DNA of 32,979 bases from Candidatus Kurthia equi (GCA_018065935.1 JAGHSJ010000407.1:1-32979), one strand, 5' to 3'. Shown: positions 7,399-16,825, counted from the stretch's first letter. Program-made: numbers and translations. The notes: a model not told the origin generated them from the letters alone.

Positions 7399-8780
7399 AA
7401 TAGACTATCCATATTTGATGTAGCCTGTGAAATACATTTTGGTAGACTTATCCCATCATAGGAATTTCCCCCTACGCGAACCATCGGATACGTACTCTTC
7501 AATTTTTCTTTCACAATTTGCACACGATCGGCATGCCCAATTGTATATTGTGGCATCGCATTTTTAAAACGCGAAACAATTACTTTTTCTGGCGCACCTG
7601 TAATACCTATCAAACGATGTAAATCCTGCAAAATCACTTTCTCTATTTCCTTATCAGAAAGTTCTACAATTGCTTCGTCACCTAGTCGTCCGATATATGC
7701 TTTAATCATTTCTTTTCCTTTTGGTGCAATATTTTCCCATTTACGATTCATAAAAGTCGCTGATGTTACTGAAAAATCGCTATTTCTAGAAATAACTACA
7801 TCAGTACCTTTAAAACTCTTGGAAATTTGTTTTTCATCAAACATTAAAGATACAGTAGCAATCGTATTTAGTGGCATATCTTTTAGCTCTACAAAAATGT
7901 TTTTGTCCTCCAGCAACGACTGCGCTACTGTGTGCGGTGCGGCAATGAATACGGCATCGGCCTTGATGGTTGACGTATTATTGAGTGAAAGCGTTAGTTG
8001 GTTGTTCGCTAATTGTTTAATGGACAACACACGCTCGCTTTTTTTGACCTTTACATCTGTTAGTTGATTTTCTAATTCATCAATCAAGGTACTCAATCCC
8101 CCTATGAACGAGAAGCTTGTTTGATGATCAATCAAAAACTCTGGTGCTTGTGTATAGGCCTTTACGCCATTTATCAAACTACTTGTGGAGTTGCTATATT
8201 GCGCTAAAAAAGGCAATACAGCATCTACACTTAGCTGATCTATATCTCCACTATATATTCCGGAAAGTAAGGGCTCTGTAATATTTTCTACTACTTCATT
8301 CCCCAAACGACTACGCAATAAATTGCCGAGTGATTGATCATTTGAAAGTTTGTTTTGTGGTCGTAAAAAATCGAATGTAGCTCGTGCTTTACCACTCCAT
8401 GACACCAAGTCTGATGCCATAAAGGGTTTCATCTTAGTTGGTATACCAAATTGTACGCCTTCTGGAACAGCATACAACTCTTCATTAACTGCTACGAATT
8501 TTTTGTCTTTCATACTATTTATTAATTTATCGGTTAATCCAAGAGAAGCCGCTAACTTTGCAACGGTTCCTCTATGATCGGTAAAAGAAGCAGGTCCTTT
8601 CTCGATTTGATAACCCTCTTCTAATACTGTATGAATTTTACCACCTAAGCGGTGTGTCGATTCTATAAGCACTATTTCTACTGGTAATTGTTGCTCTCGC
8701 ACTTTTTCCTGTAAATAATAGGCTGCTGTTAATCCTGTAATTCCGCCTCCGATGATTGCAACCCTGCGCTTTTCATTCAT
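7383..8780 (-). CDS. hemY: coproporphyrinogen III oxidase (HemY/CgoX)
   Basis: An FAD-dependent, oxygen-using enzyme that oxidises coproporphyrinogen III to coproporphyrin III in the coproporphyrin-dependent heme route of Firmicutes. It was formerly called protoporphyrinogen oxidase. The FAD-binding loop 'VAIIGGGITGLTAAYYL' sits at residues 7-23, with typical HemY blocks 'ENITEPLLSGIYSGDID' and 'VRVGGNSYDGISLPKCI' near the C-terminus. The track's GTG start (8795) adds five residues. The ATG at 8780 gives 465 residues, matches the short N-terminus of B. subtilis HemY and has a GTGAT sequence upstream, but the start remains uncertain. It is the last gene of hemE-hemH-hemY. Confidence 0.93.
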   Translation of the reverse strand: MNEKRRVAIIGGGITGLTAAYYLQEKVREQQLPVEIVLIESTHRLGGKIHTVLEEGYQIEKGPASFTDHRGTVAKLAASLGLTDKLINSMKDKKFVAVNEELYAVPEGVQFGIPTKMKPFMASDLVSWSGKARATFDFLRPQNKLSNDQSLGNLLRSRLGNEVVENITEPLLSGIYSGDIDQLSVDAVLPFLAQYSNSTSSLINGVKAYTQAPEFLIDHQTSFSFIGGLSTLIDELENQLTDVKVKKSERVLSIKQLANNQLTLSLNNTSTIKADAVFIAAPHTVAQSLLEDKNIFVELKDMPLNTIATVSLMFDEKQISKSFKGTDVVISRNSDFSVTSATFMNRKWENIAPKGKEMIKAYIGRLGDEAIVELSDKEIEKVILQDLHRLIGITGAPEKVIVSRFKNAMPQYTIGHADRVQIVKEKLKSTYPMVRVGGNSYDGISLPKCISQATSNMDSLLKELF

Positions 8781-8809
8781 CACATCAATCATCACTTTCT
8801 ATATCAACA

Positions 8810-9745
8810 TTAGTTATTCGTTAAGGCTCTTGTTACTACATCTGCTAATCCATCAATAAATAAAGGATTGGCATTTGGCATTTTAGGTCGGCGGTAGTTT
8901 GCACCTAATTCATCACATACTGTTTTACATTCATAATCATTATCGTAAAGTACTTCTAAATGCTCTGCTACGAAACCAACTGGTGTGTAAACAAATGAAC
9001 GGTAGCCTTTTTCATTATATAAATCACGTGTTAGGTCTTGAACATCTGGTGCTAACCATGGATCTTTCGTTTGACCAGCAGACTGCCAACCAAATTCAAC
9101 ATTTTTCACACCTGTACGCTGTTGTAAAAGATCTTTTGTTTCAAATAATTGATCGCGGTATGGGTCGCCCATCGCAATAATTTTCTCTGGTAGAGAATGT
9201 GCACAGACGATTAAGCAAGCTGTTTCACGTTCTTCTTCAGACATATCTGCAAAAGCATCATTAATTTTTTCAGTCCAGTATTGCAGGTATTTTTCTTCTT
9301 TATACCAACTATCCACTGTATGAATTTTCATATCACTGCCTAATTGCTGCGCTTTTTCAATCGCACGTGTATGATATGCCTTTGTTGAGAATGAAGAGAA
9401 ATGCGGCGCTAAAACAATAGATACTGCTTCTTCAATACCGTCATTGACCATATTTTCAACAGCATCTTCGATAAATGGAGCAATATGTTTTAAACCAATA
9501 TAGAGTTTATATTCAACTTCATCTTGAATTTCATTTAAGCGAGCTTCAAGCGCTTCACCTTGTTCAACTGTTGTTTTCGCAAGTGGCGAAATACCTCCAA
9601 TTGATTGATAGCGACCACGTAAATCTTCAATTTGTTCGTCTGTTGGACGATGTCCGTGACGAATATGTGTGTAATAAGGAATTAAATCTGCTTCTGATTG
9701 TGGTGTGCCATATGCCATCACTAGTAATCCAATTTGTTTTTTCAT
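8810..9745 (-). CDS. hemH: coproporphyrin/protoporphyrin ferrochelatase (HemH/CpfC)
   Basis: A 311-residue ferrochelatase that inserts Fe2+ into coproporphyrin III in Gram-positive bacteria; soluble. Conserved blocks are 'GLLVMAYGTP', 'YYTHIRHG', 'IGLKHIAPFIEDAV', 'IVLAPHFSSFS', 'CAHSLPEKI', 'GWQSAGQTKDPWLAPDVQD' and 'PVGFVAEHLEVLYDND'. The His of 'LAPHFS' and the Glu of 'EHLEVLYD' are the metal-side active-site residues of the family. The ORF track's GTG start is replaced by the ATG at 9745, preceded by GAGGTGAG. It lies 21 bases after hemE and 29 before hemY. Confidence 0.95.
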   Translation of the reverse strand: MKKQIGLLVMAYGTPQSEADLIPYYTHIRHGHRPTDEQIEDLRGRYQSIGGISPLAKTTVEQGEALEARLNEIQDEVEYKLYIGLKHIAPFIEDAVENMVNDGIEEAVSIVLAPHFSSFSTKAYHTRAIEKAQQLGSDMKIHTVDSWYKEEKYLQYWTEKINDAFADMSEEERETACLIVCAHSLPEKIIAMGDPYRDQLFETKDLLQQRTGVKNVEFGWQSAGQTKDPWLAPDVQDLTRDLYNEKGYRSFVYTPVGFVAEHLEVLYDNDYECKTVCDELGANYRRPKMPNANPLFIDGLADVVTRALTNN

Positions 9746-9766
9746 GATTCTCACCTCTACGTATTT

Positions 9767-10816
9767 TTAAGAACGGCTACCGATTTTCATAGCACTATAC
9801 TCATGAACAAATGCTGTCAAACGCTTCAGTACATCTGGATCTACTGAAGGGAAAACACCATGTCCTAAATTGAAAATATGACCTGGAATCTCTAGTCCTT
9901 GGTCGATAATATCCTTCGTTCTTGCTTCAATAACTGTCCAATCTGCCAATAGTAAAGTTGGATCTAAATTCCCTTGAACAGGTTTAGTAACGCCTAGTTG
10001 ACGCGCTTGTTTAATTGGTAAACGCCAATCTAAACCGACAACATCTACAGGTAATTCATGCCAATCCATTACTAAATGACTTGCACCTACACCAAAAATA
10101 ATAGATGGCACATTTTCTCCTTTTAATTCTGAGAAAATACGTGTCATCACAGGTTTAATAAAGATTTGGTAATCTTCGTGGCTTAATGCGCCAACCCATG
10201 AATCAAAAATTTGGAAGGCTTTTGCGCCAGCTTTAATTTGCGCTTTTAAATCAAGGATAATCATATCCGCTAATTTATCCATTAATAAGAACCAAGCTTG
10301 TGGCTCTGAAACCATAAATGATTTTGTTTTTGCGTAATTTTTTGAAGGGCCCCCCTCAATCATATAACTAGCAAGTGTAAATGGAGCACCTGCAAAACCA
10401 ATTAGTGGTACATCAAGCTGTTCTGTAGTTAATAACTTAATTGTATCAAGCACAAACGGCACATGTTCTTGTGGATTAAATTCACGTAATGCTTCTACAT
10501 CTTTGATTGAACGAATTGGGTTTGAAATCACTGGACCAACGCCAGCTTTTATTTTCACATCCACGCCCATACCTGGTAGCGGTGTTACGATATCTTTATA
10601 TAAAATTGCTGCATCCACACCATAGTTATCTACAGGTAACTTTGTTACATACGCACAAAGCTCTGGTTGGTGCGTAATTTCTTCAAGAGAATATTTCTCT
10701 TTGATTTTACGATATTCGGGCTGTGAGCGACCTGCCTGTCTCATAAACCATAATGGCGTATGTTCCGTGCGCTCACCTTTTGCCGCGCGTAAAAGCGAAT
10801 CATTAAATTTCGTCAA
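9767..10816 (-). CDS. hemE: uroporphyrinogen III decarboxylase
   Basis: A 349-residue HemE that decarboxylates the four acetate side chains of uroporphyrinogen III to give coproporphyrinogen III. The signature '[16 protein letters not shown]' lies near residue 22, with '[19 protein letters not shown]' and 'GNLDPTLLL' further on. The start is a TTG at 10816 with AAGGTAGG eight bases upstream; no in-frame ATG is near, so the TTG is accepted. It is the first gene of hemE-hemH-hemY, divergent from the hmoB-like gene. Confidence 0.95.
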   Translation of the reverse strand: MTKFNDSLLRAAKGERTEHTPLWFMRQAGRSQPEYRKIKEKYSLEEITHQPELCAYVTKLPVDNYGVDAAILYKDIVTPLPGMGVDVKIKAGVGPVISNPIRSIKDVEALREFNPQEHVPFVLDTIKLLTTEQLDVPLIGFAGAPFTLASYMIEGGPSKNYAKTKSFMVSEPQAWFLLMDKLADMIILDLKAQIKAGAKAFQIFDSWVGALSHEDYQIFIKPVMTRIFSELKGENVPSIIFGVGASHLVMDWHELPVDVVGLDWRLPIKQARQLGVTKPVQGNLDPTLLLADWTVIEARTKDIIDQGLEIPGHIFNLGHGVFPSVDPDVLKRLTAFVHEYSAMKIGSRS

Positions 10817-11191
10817 TTGATTTACCTACCTTCCATCAATGCATCATCTTCTGTTGTTTGTAGTATGCCTTATAGGCTCTATACCACACTGTGTATACAG
10901 TCATATCCATTTTTACTATAGACTTTTAACGAAATAAAGTATAGTTTATAAGCCTATTTCTAGAAAAAAATCCACAATTCTTGTCCGATTTTTGACAACA
11001 AGGACATCGTGTAAATAGGAATCTTCAAAAATGAATTGACGTTAATCTTTTTTTAGTTCATTAATGCAAGTTATTCTTTAAACGACTATACTTAATAGAA
11101 ACCAATTAATGAGTAGTTCTACTCTCAACTATTTGTTCTACTTATTTTAACAAATTTTCTACTATTAAATAACCTTAAGGAGGCGTATAAA
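10817..11191. other. hemE / hmoB divergent intergenic region
   Basis: This 375-bp AT-rich gap must hold the outward promoters of both transcripts. Weak candidates are TATACT on the minus strand (10938-10943), TTGACG (11036-11041) on the plus strand and TATACT (11087-11092) on the plus strand; none has a fully convincing partner box. No Fur-type palindrome or ORF was recognised. Confidence 0.4.
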
Positions 11192-11728
11192 ATGTATGTT
11201 TACTTAGCAACAGGTACTTCAGATTTTATGGAAATCCTACAAAAGAAATATAAAAAAGAAACGATGACTGTACTTTATGGCGGACAGCAATCATTACTTA
11301 TGCATGTCACAGAGGGTAAAACTAAGTTTGCTACACCGCAATCATTCGAAGTAGTCAAATCATTAAACGAATTTGAGCCAAACGGTTTTTACACCATTAC
11401 GTATATTGATATCTTCGTGGATAGTCTAACTTCTTTTGAAGGGCGTATGCAGGCAAAAAATTTCCAGTTTATCAATGAACCAGGTTTTATCGCTTACAAG
11501 TTATTAAAACCAACTAAGTCTTCTGTTTTTGCTATTATCCAACAATGGACAGGTGCTAATTCATATGAAGCATGGAAAATGTCAGCTAGCTACAAAACAG
11601 ATTTTGACTTCATGGATGAACACGCACCAATTGATCGTCACACAACAATTTCTGCCGTTGCACCTTATACAAAAATGTATAGCACTGCACCTGTAGAAGA
11701 AGAAATTGAAGAAGACGACCACCTATAA
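11192..11728 (+). CDS. hmoB: HmoB/TRAP-family ABM-domain protein
   Basis: A 178-residue protein matching B. subtilis HmoB (YhgC) in length, position beside hemE, N-terminus (YxxxGTxDF) and the C-terminal antibiotic-biosynthesis-monooxygenase domain (about 90-150: 'NEPGFIAYKLLKP', then 'IQQWTGANSYEAWKMSASYK'). HmoB degrades heme to release iron. IsdG-type enzymes have an 'FKxAH' motif carrying the proximal heme His; here the matching stretch reads 'YKTDFDF', so that His is missing. Staphylococcal TRAP also lacks the exact motif. Fold and orthology are likely; heme oxygenase activity is doubtful. The C-terminus is acidic (EEEIEEDD). AAGGAGG sets the start. Confidence 0.75.
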   Translation: MYVYLATGTSDFMEILQKKYKKETMTVLYGGQQSLLMHVTEGKTKFATPQSFEVVKSLNEFEPNGFYTITYIDIFVDSLTSFEGRMQAKNFQFINEPGFIAYKLLKPTKSSVFAIIQQWTGANSYEAWKMSASYKTDFDFMDEHAPIDRHTTISAVAPYTKMYSTAPVEEEIEEDDHL

Positions 11729-11738
11729 TTAATAAATC

Positions 11739-11795
11739 AATAAACTGCCTATACGTAAACCCTTCACTTGAATGGTTTCGTGTCGGCAGTTTATT
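11739..11795 (+). terminator. long hairpin between hmoB and the amidohydrolase gene
   Basis: AATAAACTGCC (11739-11749) pairs with GGCAGTTTATT (11785-11795). A second stem, AAACC with TTCA/TGAA and GGTTT, fills the interior. No proper T-run follows and the next start codon is about 23 bases away. It may be a weak terminator or an attenuating structure, and partial read-through into the amidohydrolase gene is plausible. Confidence 0.5.
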
Positions 11796-11817
11796 CAACA
11801 TGAAAGGTTGCTATCAA

Positions 11818-13020
11818 ATGAAAATTCAAAACATTCAAACTTTAATTGAACAGCGTTTTACTGAAATGCAGGAAATTAGACGCTTCTTACATATGCACCC
11901 CGAGCTTTCTTATGAAGAATTTGAGACAGCCAATTATATTTGTGCCTATTATGACCGTTTAGGTATTCCGTATGAAAGGAATGTTGGTGGTAACGGTATT
12001 GTTGCTCGTATTGAAGGTGCACTTCCTGGTCGTACAGTTGCGCTTCGTGCAGATTTTGATGCATTGCCTATCCAAGAAGAAACGGGTGTCTCGTACCAAT
12101 CAACCGTTCCAAATGTGAGTCATGCATGTGGGCATGATGGGCATACAGCTACTTTATTAATAGTCGCAAAAACTCTTTTTGAAAATCGCGAGCAACTGGC
12201 CGGTACTTATATTATGCTTCACCAACATGCTGAGGAAATTACACCCGGTGGGGCAAAAGCGATGGTTGCTGCTGGTTGTCTTGAAGGTGTTGATGCCGTA
12301 TTTGGTACTCATTTATGGTCTCAATTTGAAAGTGGATCTGTCCAAACCTGCCCAGGGCCAATGATGGCTGGCGCTGATCGTTTTGTTTTAAAAGTTACTG
12401 GAGCGGGTGGACACGGTGCTATGCCACATACAACTATCGATGCCATTGCACTTACTGCGCAAATCGTTTCTACCTTACAACAGATTGTCGCACGCCGAAT
12501 TAATCCAACAAGTCCTGCTGTACTAACAGTTGGTTCATTCCATTCAGGTGATGCCTTCAATATTATCGCTGGGACTGCTGAAATAACTGGTACGGTTCGT
12601 ACATTCAGCACAGAAGTACGCGAAAACATTGTTTTTGAGATGGAGAGAATTATTAAGGGCCTCTGTGATGCTGCAGGTGCAAGCTTTGACTTTGAATACA
12701 CGCGCGGACACCCACCTGTTATTAATCATCCTGAAATGGCGAAGCAGGTTTTAACGACTGCTTCGACTATTCCGGGTGTTTCTAGTGTGCAAGTAATGGA
12801 AGCAAATATGGTTGGTGAAGATTTCTCCTACTATTTAAATGAAAAACCAGGCTCATTCTTTTTTACTGGTGCAAAACCAACGGATGGTCCAGCTTACCCT
12901 CATCATCATCCGAAATTTAATTTTGATGAAAAAGCGATGGTTATTGCTGGCAAAACATTAGCTACATTAGCTACCAACTTTGCTAGTGAAAGTGTCGTAG
13001 CTAATGACTTCCATATTTAA
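11818..13020 (+). CDS. M20 family metallo-amidohydrolase (YhaA-like)
   Basis: A 400-residue M20D-type amidohydrolase of the N-acyl-amino-acid/hippurate hydrolase group, cytoplasmic. Motifs: 'HMHPELSYEEFET' near the N-terminus, 'RADFDALPIQEETG', 'HACGHDGHTA' (metal ligands), 'HQHAEEITPGGAK' (catalytic and metal Glu pair), the dimerisation-domain 'GGHGAMPH', and C-terminal 'GEDFSYY'. The track's ATG at 11800 lacks a ribosome binding site and lies at the end of a hairpin; the ATG at 11818 follows GAAAGG and is preferred. B. subtilis has yhaA at the corresponding place next to the ecs genes. The substrate is unknown. Confidence 0.85.
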   Translation: MKIQNIQTLIEQRFTEMQEIRRFLHMHPELSYEEFETANYICAYYDRLGIPYERNVGGNGIVARIEGALPGRTVALRADFDALPIQEETGVSYQSTVPNVSHACGHDGHTATLLIVAKTLFENREQLAGTYIMLHQHAEEITPGGAKAMVAAGCLEGVDAVFGTHLWSQFESGSVQTCPGPMMAGADRFVLKVTGAGGHGAMPHTTIDAIALTAQIVSTLQQIVARRINPTSPAVLTVGSFHSGDAFNIIAGTAEITGTVRTFSTEVRENIVFEMERIIKGLCDAAGASFDFEYTRGHPPVINHPEMAKQVLTTASTIPGVSSVQVMEANMVGEDFSYYLNEKPGSFFFTGAKPTDGPAYPHHHPKFNFDEKAMVIAGKTLATLATNFASESVVANDFHI

Positions 13021-13076
13021 ACGTCATGTGATGAGGCTATTTCAACATTCTTTTATCGCTCTCTAAACGACAAAAC

Positions 13077-13115
13077 AAAAGGTTGAAATCGTGATTATGC
13101 GATTTCCACCTTTTC
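13077..13115 (+). terminator. terminator after the amidohydrolase gene
   Basis: AAAAGGTTGAAATCG pairs with CGATTTCCACCTTTT with one internal mismatch around an 8-base loop. The T-tract is short but A/T-rich on both sides, so it may serve both convergent transcripts. Confidence 0.7.
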
Positions 13116-13177
13116 ATATGAAGACAATTGAGTAGATTATCTCTTTATTTTTTCACTAGTCTTACTTTGCCACTGGT

Positions 13178-14176
13178 TTACTGTTGCAAAGATTTCATTG
13201 CAGACATCAAAATTTTATATGAGCGTTGACGTTGCTCGGCATCATAAATATGTGAAGTAAACATGATTTCATCCGCTTCCGTCATATGAATGAATGCTTC
13301 TAATTGGGCTTTTACTTTTTCTTCATCTCCGATAAATGTATAGCGTAGTGAAGCTAAAACAGTGCTGCGTTGATCCATCGTCCAAATTTCCTTCATAGAA
13401 TCAACTGGTGGTTGGAGTTTCTTCGGTGCACCACCTACAATACCTAAGAAATATTGGTATAGGCTTGTGACCATTTTTTGCGCTTCTTCCGTTGTATTTG
13501 CTGCCATACCATTTACACAGGCAATCGTATAAGGCTCGGCCAAATAGTCAGAAGGCATAAAGTTTTTACGATAGATTTGGAATGCTTGCTCTAAATAATT
13601 TGGTGCAAAATGACTTGCAAATGCATATGGAAGTCCCAACTTAGCTGCTAGCTCTGCACTGTACAAACTTGAACCAAGTATGTAGACAGGAATATTCGTA
13701 TTTTCACCTGGGTATGCATGAATTTGAGCGCCTTTGTTGTCTCCTAGATACATTAATAATTCATCAATATCATCTGGGAAAGCGTTCGGTGCACTATATG
13801 GGTTTCTTCCCAACGCTTGTGCTGTCGCATAATCCGTTCCTGGTGCGCGCCCAAGTCCTAAATCAATACGGTCTGGGTACATTGTTTCCAATGTACCAAA
13901 TTGTTCTGCAATAATTAAAGGCTTATGGTTTGGTAGCATAATTCCACCTGAACCGACACGAATTGTTTTTGTATTTTCAGCAATTTTACCAATCAATAAT
14001 GAAGTAGCTGAACTAGCAATACTTGCACTATTATGATGTTCTGCAAACCAATAACGTTCATAGCCCAGCTCCTCAGCTTTTTGAGCTAATTCCACACTAT
14101 TATGAATGGCTTCGCCAGCTGTCATTCCTTCGCCAACAGCTACTAAGTCCAATACAGATAATTTCACATTTTTCAT
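13178..14176 (-). CDS. luciferase-like (LLM class) flavin-dependent oxidoreductase
   Basis: A 332-residue soluble TIM-barrel flavin monooxygenase-like protein of the bacterial luciferase family, close to the MsnO8/YceB-type subgroup. Typical motifs are '[16 protein letters not shown]' (about 34-49), '[15 protein letters not shown]', '[16 protein letters not shown]' and '[26 protein letters not shown]'. GAGGG precedes the ATG by about ten bases. It lies between the amidohydrolase and ecsB and has its own intergenic space, so it is probably monocistronic. Substrate unknown. In B. subtilis ecsC would follow ecsB; no ecsC is present here. Confidence 0.85.
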   Translation of the reverse strand: MKNVKLSVLDLVAVGEGMTAGEAIHNSVELAQKAEELGYERYWFAEHHNSASIASSATSLLIGKIAENTKTIRVGSGGIMLPNHKPLIIAEQFGTLETMYPDRIDLGLGRAPGTDYATAQALGRNPYSAPNAFPDDIDELLMYLGDNKGAQIHAYPGENTNIPVYILGSSLYSAELAAKLGLPYAFASHFAPNYLEQAFQIYRKNFMPSDYLAEPYTIACVNGMAANTTEEAQKMVTSLYQYFLGIVGGAPKKLQPPVDSMKEIWTMDQRSTVLASLRYTFIGDEEKVKAQLEAFIHMTEADEIMFTSHIYDAEQRQRSYKILMSAMKSLQQ

Positions 14177-14228
14177 ATTTAGCTAACCCTCTTTCTCTTT
14201 GTGTATTTAAGACTACCAAATTCTATAG

Positions 14229-14264
14229 AAAAAAGCTGTGGAGACGATTTGCTCCACAGCTTTT
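14229..14264 (-). terminator. terminator of ecsAB
   Basis: AAAAGCTGTGGAG and CTCCACAGCTTTT form a perfect 13-bp stem with an 8-base loop. On the minus strand six T residues follow. It starts right after the ecsB stop codon. Confidence 0.9.
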
Positions 14265-14266
14265 AC

Positions 14267-15448
14267 TTATTTTGAAAGGCGCAATGTCACTTCGCCGACA
14301 ATTAAAATTAGAATTCCTTGAACATAAAAGTAAGGTGTACCAATACCAGCTAAAATAACAATCACTGCTTGTAAAATTAATGTGTAGCGTGCAATTTTTA
14401 TCGCTGATTTTTCACGTTCACCCTCTTTTAGTGGATAAAGCATACTCATCGTGAAGTCCACTGGTTTGCCCAATGCTTGTTTTAATTGAATGGCTGTTGC
14501 AAACGCAAGTGCCATCACAACTATTCCAATAACAATTGGCATATCAGCGAAAGCTGCAACCAATGCTGAAATCGCTGTTAAACGGACCCACAAATAAAAA
14601 TTATCATCGGTACGAATAAAGCTACGTAGTAAATAGTAATCAAAGGTCGTTTTCTTCGTTTTTGGTACGATGTTTAAAATAAAGTCTAGATAGCGACGAC
14701 GTTTAATACTGCCACTTACTGCAGGAACATCTGTGAAATAATTAGCAAAACGATAGATGCCCATCATACGATTTTCTTCTAATTTTACAAAAGGTTCGTA
14801 CGGGAAAGGTTTCTCCAACGTTTGTTTTTTGCACAATACTGGATAAATTGCTAATAGTACCAATACGATAAGTGCCAACATGCTTTGGTGATTCAATAGA
14901 CAAAACATGAATGTCCCTGATAATATCATACGCATAATACGATCAATCCAAACGAAACGTCCATCCATTGCCCAACGGAACATGAACTCTACATGAATAT
15001 TCCACCATTTCAAAAGAATCGTAAAAGCAAAGCCAATTGCTAGGCCACTAACAGGTATTTCCCCGATTTGACGCAACATCGGCCACATGACAAAGTAAAG
15101 AACAACTGCAATAGGTGTTTGTACCATTAATGTTAAATTCAAAGCCTTATTGAAATAAATATTCATTTTTGATTCAAGTGGTAATAAATACACTTCATCT
15201 GGTTTTTTAATTAAAGTTGTTGGCTTACTAAGTGCTAGCACAACCCCCATCACAATTGAAGCAACCCAAATAGTCGGAAAATCATGAGAAGCTACTTTTA
15301 ACCAATTACTATATTTATAACCTCCTGCTCCAAGAAGGAATACGATAACTAACCCCATATGCCCAGTGAAAATATAACGCATATATTTTTGAATTTCATT
15401 CACATAGTGATTAAACCTTCTACGCCAAACATCACTCAAATTATTCAT
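14267..15448 (-). CDS. ecsB: ABC transporter membrane subunit EcsB
   Basis: A 393-residue polytopic membrane protein, the permease of the EcsAB ABC exporter. There are several hydrophobic segments (for example 'MGLVIVFLLGAGGY', 'LALIVLVLLAIYPVL' and two pairs near the C-terminus). The N-terminus 'NNLSDVWRRRF' is cytosolic and basic. EcsAB in B. subtilis is needed for normal RasP site-2 protease function, secretion and competence. The ATG at 15448 fits the AAGGA box better than the ATG at 15454 used in the track. It overlaps the end of ecsA by eight bases, so the two are co-translated. Confidence 0.88.
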   Translation of the reverse strand: MNNLSDVWRRRFNHYVNEIQKYMRYIFTGHMGLVIVFLLGAGGYKYSNWLKVASHDFPTIWVASIVMGVVLALSKPTTLIKKPDEVYLLPLESKMNIYFNKALNLTLMVQTPIAVVLYFVMWPMLRQIGEIPVSGLAIGFAFTILLKWWNIHVEFMFRWAMDGRFVWIDRIMRMILSGTFMFCLLNHQSMLALIVLVLLAIYPVLCKKQTLEKPFPYEPFVKLEENRMMGIYRFANYFTDVPAVSGSIKRRRYLDFILNIVPKTKKTTFDYYLLRSFIRTDDNFYLWVRLTAISALVAAFADMPIVIGIVVMALAFATAIQLKQALGKPVDFTMSMLYPLKEGEREKSAIKIARYTLILQAVIVILAGIGTPYFYVQGILILIVGEVTLRLSK

Positions 15449-16181
15449 AATCATTTTCCTTTGTCATAGCAATATATAAATCATCTAAAGTCGCATCAGG
15501 CATACTGAAAGATTGGCGTAAATCATCCATCGTACCAAATGCACGTACATGTCCGTTATGAAGAAGTAATATTTTATCGCAATGTTTTTCAGCAGTTGCT
15601 AAAACATGCGTGGACATTAAAATAGCTGCCCCTTCATGTTTCTTTTCATCCATTTGTTGTAGTAATAACGAAATGGCTAATGGATCTAACCCTAGAAATG
15701 GTTCATCAATTATATAAAGTGAAGGCTCCACTAAGAATGCACACATAATCATAACCTTTTGGCGCATCCCTTTTGAAAAATGAGCTGGGAACCAATTTAG
15801 GCGTTTTTCCATACGAAACTCTTTTAGTAATGGCGCTGTACGACGACGCATCTCTGGTAACTCAATACCATATGCCATTGCAGTCAGCTCAAGATGTTCC
15901 TTCAATGTTAGTTCATCATATAAAACAGGTGTTTCTGGAATATATGAAAAAGAAGAACGATAGCTATCCATATTTTCTTTCATTGTTTTTCCATTAATTT
16001 TGATTTCACCCTTTTGAGGTTGCATCATGCCAATTATATGTTTAATGGCTGTACTTTTACCTGCACCATTTAAACCAACTAAACCAACTAATTCGCCTGC
16101 CTCTAATTTAAAGTTCAAGTCATGGATTACAGGCTTTCTCGTATATCCACCTGTAACGCCGGTTAATTCTAATACTGACAT
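15441..16181 (-). CDS. ecsA: ABC transporter ATP-binding protein EcsA
   Basis: A 246-residue ABC ATPase. Walker A is 'GLNGAGKST' (36-44), the Q-loop region 'FSYIPETPVLYDELT', signature 'FSKGMRQKV', Walker B 'LYIIDEPFLGLDP' and switch His in 'MSTHVLATAE'. The sequence is very close to B. subtilis EcsA, including 'KRLNWFPAHFSKGM'. The ORF track starts at a GTG (16190); the ATG at 16181, preceded by GGAGTGAGG, matches the family start. It forms an operon with ecsB and is divergent from hit, as in B. subtilis. Confidence 0.95.
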   Translation of the reverse strand: MSVLELTGVTGGYTRKPVIHDLNFKLEAGELVGLVGLNGAGKSTAIKHIIGMMQPQKGEIKINGKTMKENMDSYRSSFSYIPETPVLYDELTLKEHLELTAMAYGIELPEMRRRTAPLLKEFRMEKRLNWFPAHFSKGMRQKVMIMCAFLVEPSLYIIDEPFLGLDPLAISLLLQQMDEKKHEGAAILMSTHVLATAEKHCDKILLLHNGHVRAFGTMDDLRQSFSMPDATLDDLYIAMTKENDYE

Positions 16182-16323
16182 TATCCTCACTCCATTCTCA
16201 GACCATGCGTCTGAACTATCCTACTGCTACTTATTAATATATATAGTTTAACAAATATGCGATTTTATAACAGTTATCATATTGTAAAATAATAGCAAAA
16301 CTACGAAAGGTGTGTGAAATAGA

Positions 16324-16749
16324 ATGGCTGATTGCTTATTCTGTAAAATTATCGACGGTACAATTCCTAGTAAAAAAGTATATGAGGACGAATTTGTTTT
16401 CGCCTTTATGGATGTTAGTCCGCTTTCAAAAGGACATACTTTATTAGTACCAAAGGAACATGTTGCGAATGTATTTGACATGTCTTCAGAAACAGCTGCA
16501 AAACTATTTTCAGTAGCTCCTCAAATTGCAAATGCCATTAAAGACGCTTTCGAACCAGCTGGGATGAATTTATTAAACAATAACGGCGCAGTTGCAAATC
16601 AAAGTGTATTTCATTTCCATTTACACTTCATTCCTCGTTACGATGAGAATGATGGCTATCGTCCAATTTGGAATACAAAAGAATCTGAGTTCACCTCAGA
16701 AGTTCTTGATGAACTATCTGCGAAAATTATTGCAAATTTAAATAAATAA
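16324..16749 (+). CDS. hit: HIT family protein Hit
   Basis: A 141-residue histidine-triad protein (Hint/Fhit-like nucleotide hydrolase or transferase), cytoplasmic. 'CLFCKIIDGTIPSKKVYEDE' begins the fold and 'SVFHFHLHFIPRY' contains the catalytic HxHxH triad. The Cys pair near the N-terminus is typical of Gram-positive Hit proteins with a zinc site. It lies divergent from ecsA as in B. subtilis. AAAGGTG upstream is the likely ribosome binding site. The physiological substrate is unknown. Confidence 0.93.
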   Translation: MADCLFCKIIDGTIPSKKVYEDEFVFAFMDVSPLSKGHTLLVPKEHVANVFDMSSETAAKLFSVAPQIANAIKDAFEPAGMNLLNNNGAVANQSVFHFHLHFIPRYDENDGYRPIWNTKESEFTSEVLDELSAKIIANLNK

Positions 16750-16782
16750 TCTGAAAATTTAACGAATATTGAGTAAATAGCC

Positions 16783-16811
16783 TTGCTTTAAATAGGTTGA
16801 AAGGCTAAAAT
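16783..16811 (+). promoter_or_regulatory. predicted sigma-A promoter of trpP
   Basis: TTGCTT and TAAAAT are separated by exactly 17 bases. Transcription would start near 16818, giving a leader of about 70 nucleotides before the trpP ATG. Confidence 0.6.
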
Positions 16812-16825
16812 TACGATAAGTTTCG

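Noticed and set aside
10817-11191. Fur or PerR box between hemE and hmoB
   Set aside because: No stretch resembling the 19-bp Fur or 15-bp PerR palindrome was found despite the heme context.
12321-12729. minus-strand ORFs opposite the amidohydrolase gene
   Set aside because: Antisense frames within a clearly conserved M20 coding region.
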